Of a DNA stretch of 64,000 bases, positions 52,677 through 61,874 are shown piece by piece; position 1 is the stretch's first letter; the number at the start of each line of letters is the position of its first letter. Source of the DNA: Streptomyces alboniger (GTDB lineage: Bacteria > Actinomycetota > Actinomycetes > Streptomycetales > Streptomycetaceae); contig NZ_CP023695.1 in assembly GCF_008704395.1 (NCBI RefSeq), positions 5,332,001 to 5,396,000 of the forward strand. The letters are read 5' to 3'. Position numbers and translations under genes: made by a program. A model generated the notes under the pieces. That model searched no databases, had not been told where the DNA came from, and worked only from the letters and a program-made list of their open reading frames with translations.

Positions 52677-53615
52677 CTACGCCAGCAACCCGGAAGACCT
52701 CCAGAGCCGCCGCCCCACCCCCCTCATCACGCCGATGTCGTCCAAGAAGTCGGTCAGCCGCTTCGCCCCCGTCTGCATGACCTCCCGCCGGTGCCCGCTC
52801 GCCCTCACCTGCGCCACCGCCTCACGCCGGTCGAGCCCGACGTTCGTATAGACGGCGGGGTTCACGAACGCTATGGAGAAGACGCGGGCCGCCTCGCCGC
52901 AGCTGAGGCGGGTCAGCTCCCGTTCCCAGCGCGGAGCGGTCGCCATCTGGCGGCGCAACTCCTCGCGCGCGTAGCGGACATGGCGCGCCTCCTCCACCAC
53001 GTGGATACGGGTCACGCCCCGGACGAGGGTCTGGACGCGCTCGTCCGGGAACGTCAGCCGCTGCATCCAGTCGAGGATCTCCTCGCCGAGCAGTGTGCAG
53101 GCGAAGGAGCCGGGCGTGGTGGAGACGGTCTTCAGGACGCGCGCGAGGTTGTGGTTGAGGCGCGTGACGGGGTACGTCGGCGCGCCGCCCTTCTCGATCA
53201 TGCGCGCGAACATCATCGAGTGCCGGCACTCGTCGGCGATCTCCGTCAGCGCGTACCGCACATGCGCGCTGGTCACCGACTTGTCGTAGATGTGCCGGAC
53301 GAGGAGCTGCATGAGGATGATCTCGAACCAGATGCCGAGCGAGGCGAGCGAAGCGGCCTCGTGGCGGGCCAGGTCCATCCGCTGCTCCTCGGACATCCGC
53401 CGCCACAGCGGGGTGTCGTAGAGGGAGACCAGCTCCGGCGGCCAGAACCACTTGCCCTCCTCGACCGGGGCGTCCCAGTCGAGTTCCCTGTCGGGGTCGA
53501 AGGAGTGCCTGGCGGAGGATTCCAGAAGCCGGACGGCTACTTCTTCCCGGTCCTTGAGCAGGCCGAGCGCGTCTCGCAGACCCTGGAGCGAAACGTCTTC
53601 CGTCACGGTCGTCAT
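52677..53615 (-). CDS. AurF-like diiron N-oxygenase
   Basis: The 312-residue protein is a ferritin-like diiron enzyme of the AurF/p-aminobenzoate N-oxygenase type. The iron ligands are EIADECRH, GEEILDWM and HVVEEARH with the H-x4-E-x3-H spacing of AurF. It would oxidise an aromatic amine or similar substrate with O2. ATG 53615 follows an AGGA site; the frame to 53696 is a shadow. It is first in a minus-strand operon with the TetR gene, divergent from another diiron protein. Confidence 0.88.
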   Translation of the reverse strand: MTTVTEDVSLQGLRDALGLLKDREEVAVRLLESSARHSFDPDRELDWDAPVEEGKWFWPPELVSLYDTPLWRRMSEEQRMDLARHEAASLASLGIWFEIILMQLLVRHIYDKSVTSAHVRYALTEIADECRHSMMFARMIEKGGAPTYPVTRLNHNLARVLKTVSTTPGSFACTLLGEEILDWMQRLTFPDERVQTLVRGVTRIHVVEEARHVRYAREELRRQMATAPRWERELTRLSCGEAARVFSIAFVNPAVYTNVGLDRREAVAQVRASGHRREVMQTGAKRLTDFLDDIGVMRGVGRRLWRSSGLLA

Positions 53616-53784
53616 GACTTGTTCCTGCCTTGTCGTGGGAGGTGCGCGTGGGGGTATGCCTGCGAAGAGGGGCGGTTGCGGGTTACCGGCGGTCAACTCT
53701 TATGAGACTCCCCGTCAGTAAGGCCGTCAATCCCCCGTGCGCGACTTGTTGACCCTGCGTCCAGGAGCGTGTGAGCCTGCCCGT

Positions 53785-54894
53785 ATGTCGACGCATGAGC
53801 TCTATACCGGGCCGCCCGGAGCGCCCGACTGGCAGGTCCCGTCGGCCGGTTCGGCTCGCTTCAGCTGGGAGTACGACGAGGGGCGCGACCGTCTCCTCGC
53901 CCTCTACCAGAAGGGCAAGGACAAGCAGTGGGACGGCACCAAGCGCATCGACTGGGACCTGGAGGTCGATCCGCTCGACCCCCTCGGCACCCCGGACGAG
54001 TCGCTGTCGCTCTACGGCACGCCCCACTGGGCGAAGATGACCGAGAGGGACAAGGGCGAGCTGCGCAAGCACTACGCCTCCTGGCAGTTCAGCCAGTTCC
54101 TGCACGGCGAGCAGGGCGCGATGGTGTGCGCGGCCCGCATCGTGGAGTCCGCCCCCGACCTGGACGCGAAGTTCTACTCCGCGACCCAGACCATGGACGA
54201 GGCGCGGCACGCCGAGATCTACGCCCGCTTCCTGCACGAGAAGATGGGGATGCTCTACCCCATCAACGACAACCTCCAGTCGCTCCTCGGCGACACCCTG
54301 CGCGACTCCCGCTGGGACATGCCCTACCTCGGCATGCAGGTCCTCATCGAGGGCCTCGCGCTCGCCGCGTTCGGCATGATCCGCGATACCACGGACAAGC
54401 CGCTGCCCCAGCAGATCCTGGCGTACGTCATGCAGGACGAGGCCCGGCACGTCGCCTTCGGGCGGATGGCGCTGCGCGACTACTACAAGCAGCTCACGGA
54501 CGCGGAGCTGCGCGAGCGCGAGGAGTTCGTCATCGAGGGCTGCTACCTGATGCGCGACCGGTTGCGTGGGGTGGAGGTCCTGGAGAACTTCGGCATCCCC
54601 AAGGCGCAGGCCGAGGAGTACAGCGAGCAGTCCGAATTCCTCGCCCTGTTCCGGCAGCTGCTGTTCAGCCGCATCGTCCCGTGCGTCAAGGACATCGGCC
54701 TGTGGGGCAAACGCCTTCAGCAGGCGTATGTGGACATGGGCGTCCTCGAACTGGGCGACGCCAGCCTCGACCAGCTCATGACCCAGGACGAGGAGATCGC
54801 CGAGAAGCTGGACGCGGAGCGCTTCGCCGCCGAGGAACGCGAGCGCGTGACGGAGGTGCGGGGCGCGATCGCGGCGGGCGGCGCCCCGGACTGA
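53785..54894 (+). CDS. Ferritin-like diiron oxygenase-like protein
   Basis: The 369-residue protein has ribonucleotide-reductase-R2-like helices with two E-x-x-H motifs: TMDEARHAEIYARF and VMQDEARHVAFGRM, plus EQGAM and EGLALAAF as other iron ligands. The rest is helical with no signal. Family members include oxygenases and desaturase-like enzymes. ATG 53785 is preferred over 53737. The divergent AurF-like gene makes a paired diiron module under one TetR regulator. Confidence 0.85.
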   Translation: MSTHELYTGPPGAPDWQVPSAGSARFSWEYDEGRDRLLALYQKGKDKQWDGTKRIDWDLEVDPLDPLGTPDESLSLYGTPHWAKMTERDKGELRKHYASWQFSQFLHGEQGAMVCAARIVESAPDLDAKFYSATQTMDEARHAEIYARFLHEKMGMLYPINDNLQSLLGDTLRDSRWDMPYLGMQVLIEGLALAAFGMIRDTTDKPLPQQILAYVMQDEARHVAFGRMALRDYYKQLTDAELREREEFVIEGCYLMRDRLRGVEVLENFGIPKAQAEEYSEQSEFLALFRQLLFSRIVPCVKDIGLWGKRLQQAYVDMGVLELGDASLDQLMTQDEEIAEKLDAERFAAEERERVTEVRGAIAAGGAPD

Positions 54895-54983
54895 GGTCGA
54901 CGCGGCGTGCGCCGGCCACTCGATGGGCGGGCGGTTCGGTGTTCCCGCTGGGTACGCTGGCCGTACCAGGCAAGGTCTGCCCC

Positions 54984-55234
54984 ATGGGAGCACGCATGAG
55001 CGCCGCACGCGAGCGGAGGACCGGGACCGCGAGGTCAAGCCCCGCAAGTACGCCGAGGCGGGCATCCCGCACTACTGGCTGGTCGAACAGAACCGGGGCC
55101 TTCCCGTGGTCTACGTCTACGAACTCGACCCCCTGGCCCACTCGTACAGTCTGGCCGGGATTTTCCACGACCGCCTCAAGCTGACGGCCCCGTTTCCCCT
55201 CGACGTCGACCTCACCGCGGTCCGCCGCCGCTGA
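54984..55234 (+). pseudogene. Uma2-family endonuclease, truncated and frame-disrupted
   Basis: The C-terminal end of a Uma2 (DUF820) protein is clear: KPRKYAEAGIPHYWLVEQN, then VYVYELD and LTAPFPLDVDLTAV. The N-terminal two thirds with the catalytic D...ExK core are missing. An ATG at 54984 in another frame (GARMSAARE...) looks like the original start, so an internal deletion with a frame change is likely. It is probably non-functional. Its last 23 bp overlap the converging PBP gene. Confidence 0.7.
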
Positions 55235-56681
55235 GCGCCGCCTCCATCACGGCCTTCGCGATCGGGGCCGCGCTCCCGCCGCCGCTGATGTCACCGCGGT
55301 CCGCCGACGCGTCCTCGACGACCACCGCCACCGCCACCGAGGGCTCCGGATCGTCGGCGCCCTGGGCCCAGGAGACGAACCAGGCGTACGGCGTACCGGC
55401 GTTGTCGACGCCGTGCTGCGCGGTGCCGGTCTTGCCGCCCACCGTCGCTCCCGGGATGGCGGCGTTCGCGCCGGTGCCCTTCTCGACGACCTCCGTCATC
55501 ATCTCGCGCAGTCGCACCGCCGTCCCCGGGTTCATCGCCTGGCGCAGTGTCCTGGTGCCCGTCGTGTCGACCACGTCGCCGTCGGCCGTGGTCGTCCTTT
55601 CCACCAGGTGGGGCGACTTGACGGAGCCGCCGTTGGCGACGGCCGCCGAGACCATCGCCATCTGCAAGGGCGTCGCCCGGGTGTCGTACTGGCCGATGGA
55701 GGAGAGCGCGAGCTGCGCCTTGTCCAGGGAGGTGTCGAAGGTGCTGGCCGCGACGGGTGAGGGGATCCGCAGCCCGCGGTCGTTGAACCCGAAGTTCCTC
55801 GCGGTGTCCACCATCGCGCTCAGGCCCGTGTCGACCCCGAGCTTCGCGAAGACCGTGTTGCAGGACCACACGAAGGCGGTGCGCAGCGAGGCGTTGGTGC
55901 AGCCGTCCACCTCGTTGGTGAGCTGCGTGCTGGTACCCGGCAGCGTGTACGGGCTCGGGGACTTGGTCGGCTCGTCGGGATCGGTCACGACCCCCGCGTC
56001 CAGCGCGGCGGCGGCCGTGACCACCTTGAACGTCGAACCGGGCGGGTAGGTCTGGCGGATCGCGCGGTTCAGCATCGGCCTGCTGGGCCGGCCGTTCAGC
56101 TCGGTCCAGGCGTCCGCCACCGGCCGGCTGGTCCCGGAGAGCCGTTCCGGGTCGTACGACGGCGCGCTGACCAGCGCGAGGATCTTCCCCGTCGCCGGCT
56201 CGACCGCCACCACCGCGCCCCTCTTGCCGCCGAGCCCGGCATAGGCGGCCTGCTGCACCGGGGCCCTGATGGTCGTGACGACCTTGCCCCCGGGGTTCTG
56301 CGCGCGCGTCACGTCGTTCCACAGCGGGAGCGGGGCGAGCATCGGGTCGGTGCCGGAGAGGATGTCGTCCTCGGCTTCCTCCAGGAAGGAGGTGCCGTAC
56401 ACCTGGGAGGCGAAACCGGTGACGGGGGCGTACAACGGCCCGTTCTTGTACGTACGTTCGTAGCGCAGCTGCTCCCCGGTGTCCTTGGAGCCGGTGACCG
56501 CGCGTCCGTCGACCACGATGTCGCCGCGCGGCTGCCCGAAGCGGACGATGGCCTGGCGGCGGTTGGCCGGGTTGTGGTCCAGGGAGTCGGACTGGACGAC
56601 CTGGACACGCGTGGCGTTCACGAGGAGGGCGAGGAGCAGCAGCGCGCAGAACGCGGCGGCGTGCCGGATGCAGCGGGTCAC
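55212..56681 (-). CDS. Penicillin-binding protein 2 (transpeptidase)
   Basis: The 489-residue protein has one N-terminal membrane segment (AAFCALLLLALLVNAT), a dimerisation part, and a transpeptidase domain with SxxK in PPGSTFK, SxN in SCNT and KTG in GGKTGT. It starts at GTG 56681, overlapping the FtsW/RodA gene stop by 4 nt. It works with that partner in cell-wall synthesis; in Streptomyces this pair is one of several FtsW/PBP couples and may act in sporulation or at tips. Confidence 0.95.
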   Translation of the reverse strand: MTRCIRHAAAFCALLLLALLVNATRVQVVQSDSLDHNPANRRQAIVRFGQPRGDIVVDGRAVTGSKDTGEQLRYERTYKNGPLYAPVTGFASQVYGTSFLEEAEDDILSGTDPMLAPLPLWNDVTRAQNPGGKVVTTIRAPVQQAAYAGLGGKRGAVVAVEPATGKILALVSAPSYDPERLSGTSRPVADAWTELNGRPSRPMLNRAIRQTYPPGSTFKVVTAAAALDAGVVTDPDEPTKSPSPYTLPGTSTQLTNEVDGCTNASLRTAFVWSCNTVFAKLGVDTGLSAMVDTARNFGFNDRGLRIPSPVAASTFDTSLDKAQLALSSIGQYDTRATPLQMAMVSAAVANGGSVKSPHLVERTTTADGDVVDTTGTRTLRQAMNPGTAVRLREMMTEVVEKGTGANAAIPGATVGGKTGTAQHGVDNAGTPYAWFVSWAQGADDPEPSVAVAVVVEDASADRGDISGGGSAAPIAKAVMEAALSGGGPR

Positions 56682-58042
56682 CGGACCGCCTCGCCGACGG
56701 GCTGGCTGCGGGCCGAGTCGCTGACCCGGATGAGCAGCGCCACGATGATCCAGTTGGTGACGACCGACGAGCCGCCCTGCGCGAGGAACGGCATCGCCAT
56801 GCCGGTGAGCGGGATGAGCCCCGTGACACCACCGGCGATCACGAAGACCTGGAGGGCGATGATCGAGGCGAGCCCGACCGCGAGCAGCCGCCCGAAGGGG
56901 TCGCGCAGCGCGAGCCCCGCGCGGTAGCCGCGCTCGACGAGAAGGGCGTAGAGCAGGAAGATCGCGCAGAGTCCGGCGAGGCCCAGCTCCTCGCCCGCCG
57001 TCGCCAGGATGAAGTCGGACTTCGCGGCGAAGCCGATGAGGATGGAGTGGCCGAGCCCGAGGCCGGTGCCGAGCATCCCGCCGGCGGCGAACGCGAAGAG
57101 GGACTGGGCCAGTTGGTTGGGGCCCTCGCCCGCGTCGATGGAGGCGAAGGGGTGCAGCCAGTCCTGGACGCGGCTGTGCACGTGCGGTTCGAGCGAGCCG
57201 ACCGCGAACGCGCCGAACGCGGCGAGGAGCAGGCCGACCGCGATCCACCCGGTGCGGCCCGTGGCGACGTACAGCAGGATCACGAAGAGGCCGAAGAAGA
57301 GCAGCGACGTGCCGAGGTCGCGCTCCAGGACCAGGACGCCGACGCTCAGCAGCCAGATCGCGACGAGGGGGCCGAGGACGCGCCCGGTGGGCAGTTGGAG
57401 GCGCCGGAACCTCCCCAGGGTGCGGCCCGTGTGGGCGAGCGCGGTGCGGTTGGCGGCGAGGTAGCTGGCGAAGAAGACGGCGAGCAGGATCTTGGCGAAC
57501 TCGCCCGGCTGGATGGAGAACCCGCCGAACCTGATCCAGATCCTGGCCCCGTTCACGGCCGGGAAGAAGATCGGCACGATCATCAGGATCAGCGCGGTGA
57601 CCACGGAGAGATAGGCGTAGCGCTGGAGCACGCGGTGGTCGCGCAGGAGGAGCACGGCGGCGGTGAAGAGCGCGACGCCGATGGTCGACCAGACCAGCTG
57701 GGCGGGCGCGGCCTCGTCGTTCGGGGTCTCCAGGTCGAGGCGGTAGATGAGCACCAGGCCGAGGCCGTTGAGGAGGACCGCGATGGGCAGCAGCAGCGGA
57801 TCGGCGTAGGGGGCGCGGAAGCGGACGGCGAGGTGTGCGAGGAGCGCGAGCACACCGAGCCCGGCGCCGTAACCGGCGGCGCCGGGCGGGACGGTGCCGT
57901 TCCTGGCGAGGCCGACGTCGCAGTAGCCGTACACGGACAGCAGTACGGCGACGACCAGCAGGGCCAGCTCGGTGCCGCGGCGCCGGGGGACACGGACGGC
58001 GGGGACCGCGGGGGGTGCGGTGCCCGCTCCTGTTCCGGTCAT
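56678..58042 (-). CDS. FtsW/RodA/SpoVE-family glycosyltransferase
   Basis: The 454-residue integral membrane protein has about ten hydrophobic segments and the SEDS signatures: GARIWIRFGGFSIQPGEFAK, the GxGLG segment GTGLGLGHSILIG, KSDFILATAGEELGL and a C-terminal ...GGSSVVTNWI. It polymerises glycan strands together with the PBP2 encoded downstream. ATG 58042. It is the first gene of a two-gene operon. Confidence 0.95.
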   Translation of the reverse strand: MTGTGAGTAPPAVPAVRVPRRRGTELALLVVAVLLSVYGYCDVGLARNGTVPPGAAGYGAGLGVLALLAHLAVRFRAPYADPLLLPIAVLLNGLGLVLIYRLDLETPNDEAAPAQLVWSTIGVALFTAAVLLLRDHRVLQRYAYLSVVTALILMIVPIFFPAVNGARIWIRFGGFSIQPGEFAKILLAVFFASYLAANRTALAHTGRTLGRFRRLQLPTGRVLGPLVAIWLLSVGVLVLERDLGTSLLFFGLFVILLYVATGRTGWIAVGLLLAAFGAFAVGSLEPHVHSRVQDWLHPFASIDAGEGPNQLAQSLFAFAAGGMLGTGLGLGHSILIGFAAKSDFILATAGEELGLAGLCAIFLLYALLVERGYRAGLALRDPFGRLLAVGLASIIALQVFVIAGGVTGLIPLTGMAMPFLAQGGSSVVTNWIIVALLIRVSDSARSQPVGEAVR

Positions 58043-58127
58043 GCCCGGAACGTAGCAAGCAACCCGCCCTCAAGTCCGCTTATGTCGTCTATGTCGGCCG
58101 TGCCGAACGGCGGGGCGGTGCGGGCTC

Positions 58128-58478
58128 TCAGCACCAGCGCGGGGACTTCCCGATGGTCGCGATGTAGTTCGCGGAGCCCCAGGCCCAGGTCCCGTCGGTG
58201 AGCAGGTACCAGAGGCTGGTGCGGCCCACGCGGTCGCCCTTCGTCTTGCAGTAGATGGTGACGACCTTGCCGTGGGGGACGCTGCGGACCACGCGGCTGC
58301 CGCGGGTCGGGGCGGTGTGCAGCAGCAGCCCGGACTTGGCGGTCACCCGGCCCTTGTAGACGGGCGGGTGGCTGTTGCCGTCGTCCTGGGCGGCGGCGGG
58401 GCCGGTGACGGTGAGCGCGGCGAGGGCGCCGCCTGCGGCGAGTATGCCGAGCCGGGTGGCGATGGTCCGCGGGGACAT
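58128..58478 (-). CDS. Secreted SH3-domain-like protein
   Basis: The 116-residue precursor has a signal peptide (TRLGILAAGGALAALTVTGPAAAQ) and a bacterial SH3-like domain: VTAKSGLLLHTAPTRGSRVV, VTIYCKTKGD and a final PRWC. Two Cys residues could form a disulfide. SH3-like proteins bind peptidoglycan. ATG 58478 follows GAGGAGG; an earlier ATG at 58514 has no such site. Confidence 0.88.
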   Translation of the reverse strand: MSPRTIATRLGILAAGGALAALTVTGPAAAQDDGNSHPPVYKGRVTAKSGLLLHTAPTRGSRVVRSVPHGKVVTIYCKTKGDRVGRTSLWYLLTDGTWAWGSANYIATIGKSPRWC

Positions 58479-58572
58479 GGGGCCTCCTCGTGGGAAGTCG
58501 GGCGAGCGGCTCATGACGATGGGTCAAAGGCCGCAATTCACACTTAAAGCGACACCCTGGGCCTGCACAAGC

Positions 58573-59877
58573 TCACGTACCGCTTTCGGGCCCCTCCGGC
58601 TCGTCCCCGTCGGCGCACTCCTCGAAGGGCAGCCGCAGCGTCGCCACCGCCCCGCCGTCGGAGGCGTTGGTGAACGTCAGCCGGGCCCCGAGGACCGCCG
58701 CCTGGCCGAGCGCGATGGTCAGCCCGAGGCCGTGCCCCTTGCTGGTGCCCTCGGTGCGGAACCGCTGCGGGCCGTGCTCCACCAGGTAGTCGGGGTAGCC
58801 GTCGCCGTGGTCCCGCACGGTGACGACGGGCCCGTCGACGGTCACGAGCACCGGCGCCCGCCCGTGCTTGAGCGCGTTGGCGACGAGGTTGCCGAGCACC
58901 CGCTCCAGGCGCCGCCGGTCGGTCTCCACGCAGACATCGCGTACGACGACCAGCTCCGTGCCCTCGCCGGAAACCCGCACCACCCGCTCCGCCAGTGGAG
59001 CGAGGTGATGGGCGTCCAGGTCCACCCGCTCGCTCCGCGCGTCGAGCCGGGAGATCTCCAGGAGGTCCTCGGTCAGCGTGCGCAGCGCGGCCACCCGGTC
59101 CCGCACCAGCTCCGTGGGGCGCCCCGGTTCGAGCAGCTCGGCCGCCGCGTGCAGCCCGGTCAGCGGCGTCCGCAGCTCGTGCGCCACGTCGGCGGTGAAC
59201 CGCTGCTCGCTCAGCAGCTTGCCCTGCAGCGAGGAGGCCATGGTGTCCAGCGCCCCGGCGACCGCCGCCACCTCGTCCTGGTGCCGGGCGGGGCCCTTCG
59301 TGCGCGGGTCGTTGACGCGCGCGTCGAGGTCGCCGCGGCTGATCCTCCGGGCGACCTGCGCCGTCAGATGCAGCCGCCGCGTCACCCGCGTCACCGCGAA
59401 CGCGCCGACCAGCAGCGTCGCGCCGATCGCGAGGACGGAGGAGCCGAGGATCGCCCGGTCGAGCCCGTCGATGGTGCGGGCGCCCTGGGCGTAGTCGACC
59501 CGGACGGCGATGGCGCGGTGTCCGTCGGCGGGCCCCGCCGCCCACATCGTCGGCCGGGACTCGTGGGTGGCGACCATCGTGCCGCGCTCCCCGCTCAGCG
59601 CCAGCTCGCGCAGCGCGGCCGGCAGGCCCGCCGGGTCCACGCCCACGCCGGGACCGAGCCGGTCGCCCGCCTCGTAGCGCTCGGTGGCCTCCGTCAGGCG
59701 GTCCAGGGCCTGCTCGCGGGCCTGGCCGACGGTCTGGTTGGTCACCGAGACGTGCACGAACGTGCCGAGCAGGGCCGCGAGCGCGCAGCACATGACGGTG
59801 ATGAAGACGGCGGCCTTCCAGGTGAGCGTCGCCGTCCAGGCGGGAAGCCGCGGCCCGCGCGGCTGTCGGTGGCTCAT
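58573..59877 (-). CDS. Sensor histidine kinase without adjacent response regulator
   Basis: The 434-residue kinase has an N-terminal membrane segment (AVFITVMCCALAALLGTFV), an external loop of about 120 residues and a second membrane segment (VLAIGATLLVGAFAVTRV). HAMP, HisKA with DVAHELRTP, and HATPase boxes NLVANALKHG, VRDHGDG and KGHGLGLTIA follow. It overlaps the lipoprotein gene by 4 nt (ATGA), so the lipoprotein is a likely sensory partner. No response regulator lies next to it in the window. Confidence 0.93.
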   Translation of the reverse strand: MSHRQPRGPRLPAWTATLTWKAAVFITVMCCALAALLGTFVHVSVTNQTVGQAREQALDRLTEATERYEAGDRLGPGVGVDPAGLPAALRELALSGERGTMVATHESRPTMWAAGPADGHRAIAVRVDYAQGARTIDGLDRAILGSSVLAIGATLLVGAFAVTRVTRRLHLTAQVARRISRGDLDARVNDPRTKGPARHQDEVAAVAGALDTMASSLQGKLLSEQRFTADVAHELRTPLTGLHAAAELLEPGRPTELVRDRVAALRTLTEDLLEISRLDARSERVDLDAHHLAPLAERVVRVSGEGTELVVVRDVCVETDRRRLERVLGNLVANALKHGRAPVLVTVDGPVVTVRDHGDGYPDYLVEHGPQRFRTEGTSKGHGLGLTIALGQAAVLGARLTFTNASDGGAVATLRLPFEECADGDEPEGPESGT

Positions 59878-60596
59878 CGCCCGGCGCTCGCGGACGGGGA
59901 GACCCGGGGCTTCTTGGGGCGCGGGCCGTGCGAGGAGCGCACGATCTCGTCCCGCGTGGGCAGCATCGTCTTCTGGTGCGCGTCCCAGGACCAGACCGTG
60001 TGGTACTCGTACCCCGGCAGGCTGGAGACGGCGCGGATGATCAGGTCGCGCCCGGCCAGCTCGACGCCGAGCACGGCGTCGCTCATCTCCATGATCTGCG
60101 TCAGCTGCCTCTCCTCCTCGGCGTAGACGCGGATGTCGAGGTTGTCGTCGGGTGTGGAGACGCCGACGATCAGGTCGTCCTTGCGGTCCCCTGTCAGATC
60201 TCGGTAGTACGCCTTGAGCACCGGGCACCGCTCCCGCGCGCCGGAGTCGTCCTCGGCGCAGGCCTTGAGCCGCTCGACGGTCTCCTGGTACGAGGCGTCC
60301 GAGGGGTCGTACGTGCCGGGGTTCTGGTCGAAGTCCGCGCGGACGACGTCGGCCGGGTTCACCTTGCGCAGGTCGCCGCCGGGCACCTTGACCCCCTTGA
60401 CCCGCACGCTCTCTATGGCGCCGTAGTCCTCGGCGGGCGCGGACGGCGGGGGCAGGTCGGGCCAGAGGTGCGTCGGGCCCTGGGCGGTGGGCGTCGCACC
60501 GGCGCCGCGCAGCCCGCCGGGGTCGCCGCAGCCGCCCGCCAGCGCGGCGGCGAGGGCCGCGAAGACGGCGGTGAGCGCGAGCCGGCTGCGGTTCAC
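59874..60596 (-). CDS. Lipoprotein coupled to the histidine kinase
   Basis: The 240-residue precursor has a lipobox near residue 22 (AAALAGGC) and a body containing YYRDLTGDRKDDLIVGV, an FG-GAP-like calcium or repeat motif, and mixed strands. It starts at GTG 60596. The 4-nt overlap with the kinase implies co-translation and a periplasm-like sensory role. No enzyme family recognised. Confidence 0.85.
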   Translation of the reverse strand: MNRSRLALTAVFAALAAALAGGCGDPGGLRGAGATPTAQGPTHLWPDLPPPSAPAEDYGAIESVRVKGVKVPGGDLRKVNPADVVRADFDQNPGTYDPSDASYQETVERLKACAEDDSGARERCPVLKAYYRDLTGDRKDDLIVGVSTPDDNLDIRVYAEEERQLTQIMEMSDAVLGVELAGRDLIIRAVSSLPGYEYHTVWSWDAHQKTMLPTRDEIVRSSHGPRPKKPRVSPSASAGR

Positions 60597-60646
60597 TGCA
60601 CTCCTGCCTGCCGCGGGCGCGGCCTGTCGTGGTGCCCGGCGTGCTG

Positions 60647-61309
60647 TCAGGACACCAGGTCGGCGTAGAGGATGATGTTGTCAGACCGGTGACCGCCGAC
60701 GATCGGCCCACCGCAGGTCAGCAGGCGCAGCTCGGGCCGCCCGGTCGCCCCGTACACCTTATGGGTGGGGAAGTCCTTCTTGTCCACCTGTTGGATCTCC
60801 CGCACCTTGAACGTGGCCGTGTCGCCGTCCGCGCGCGGCACCTGGATCTTGTCGCCGACCCCGACCTTCGCGACGTTCCTCATCAGCGCCGGGCCGTTCG
60901 CGGTGTCGTAGTGCGCGACGATCACGGCGGCGCCCTTCTCGCCGGGGGTGACCCCGCCTGTCCACCAGCCCGGCTCCTCCGCCTTGTCCACCGGCGGCAC
61001 CTGGAGCTCCTGGCCGGCGTCGATGCCGAGGTCGAGCATCGACGTCGCGTCGACGCCCGCCGCCGGGATCCGCAGGCCGGTGGGCCTGGACTTCTTCAGC
61101 GGGGCCGGGGCCCGGCCGGCCTGGGCGGTGGCGGCGTTGTCCACCTTGACGTCCGGGGCCGGACGGCCGCTGCCGCCCTGGCCGCAGGCGATCAGGCCGA
61201 TGCCGAGGGCGGCCGTCAGGGCCGCGACGGCCGCGATACGGCCGGTGCACGGACGCCGCCGGTCCGGCTCGCTGTGGGGGCGGGGCCCGAAATCGGTGGG
61301 GGTGCTCAC
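60647..61309 (-). CDS. Class F sortase
   Basis: The 220-residue protein has one membrane segment (AVAALTAALGIGLIACG) and a sortase domain with His in VIVAHYDTA, Cys in LRLLTCGGP and a following Arg near the end (GGHRSDN). It starts at GTG 61309 before the upstream gene region; the longer frame to 61570 is a shadow. Class F sortases attach surface proteins to the wall in actinobacteria; the neighbouring surface protein may be a partner. Confidence 0.9.
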   Translation of the reverse strand: MSTPTDFGPRPHSEPDRRRPCTGRIAAVAALTAALGIGLIACGQGGSGRPAPDVKVDNAATAQAGRAPAPLKKSRPTGLRIPAAGVDATSMLDLGIDAGQELQVPPVDKAEEPGWWTGGVTPGEKGAAVIVAHYDTANGPALMRNVAKVGVGDKIQVPRADGDTATFKVREIQQVDKKDFPTHKVYGATGRPELRLLTCGGPIVGGHRSDNIILYADLVS

Positions 61310-61343
61310 GGGGACTCCTGGGGCAGTGGGGGCAGGGAGAGGG

Positions 61344-61874
61344 TCAGGAGTCCGTGCGGCCGCGCCGCAGCATCGCGAAACCGAGGCCCGCGGCACCGGC
61401 CGCCGCCATGGCGCCCCCGGCCACCAGGAACGCCGGGTCGCCCGTGCCGCGCACCCCCTCGGCGCCCGCCTCGACGCCGCCCCTCGGGGTGCCGGGCCCG
61501 GCGCCGCTCCCACCCTTGAGGTGCGTGATGCCGATGTGTCCGTTGGACGGGTACAGCTCGTACCGCACACCGCTCTCGGTCACCGTGGAGTGCCGGGCGG
61601 AGAGAGTGGCGATCTGCTCGCCCTTGACCGAGATCGTCGCCACGTACGAGCTGTCGCGGTGGCGCACCTCCGCCTTCGCGCCGTTGCCGAGGGTGACGTC
61701 GTAGACGTCGTAGACGTCATAGGGTTCGGCGGCCGGCCGCGTCGCCGTCGCCGTCGCTGTCGACTCCCGCGCCGGGGTGTCCGCGAGAGCCACGGCGGCC
61801 GGCGCGAGCAGCGCGCCGCCGACGAGCGCGGAGAGGGCGGCGGTGCGGAGGAGGGCCTGGCGGTGGGTGCTCAC
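61344..61874 (-). CDS. Surface protein with C-terminal membrane anchor
   Basis: The 176-residue precursor has a signal peptide (LRTAALSALVGGALLAPAAVALA), a strand-rich middle with the short repeat YDVYDVYDV, and a C-terminal hydrophobic stretch plus RRGR tail, the layout of a sorting signal. The usual LPxTG is not visible (nearest GTGDPAFL), so membrane anchoring alone or a non-standard motif is possible. It lies 34 bp upstream of the sortase gene on the same strand and is first in that pair. Confidence 0.85.
   Translation of the reverse strand: MSTHRQALLRTAALSALVGGALLAPAAVALADTPARESTATATATRPAAEPYDVYDVYDVTLGNGAKAEVRHRDSSYVATISVKGEQIATLSARHSTVTESGVRYELYPSNGHIGITHLKGGSGAGPGTPRGGVEAGAEGVRGTGDPAFLVAGGAMAAAGAAGLGFAMLRRGRTDS

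Noticed and set aside
55212..58073. A 953-residue frame across the PBP and FtsW/RodA genes
   Set aside because: The first part is Arg/Pro-rich shadow; the real PBP starts at GTG 56681 and overlaps the stop of the FtsW/RodA gene.
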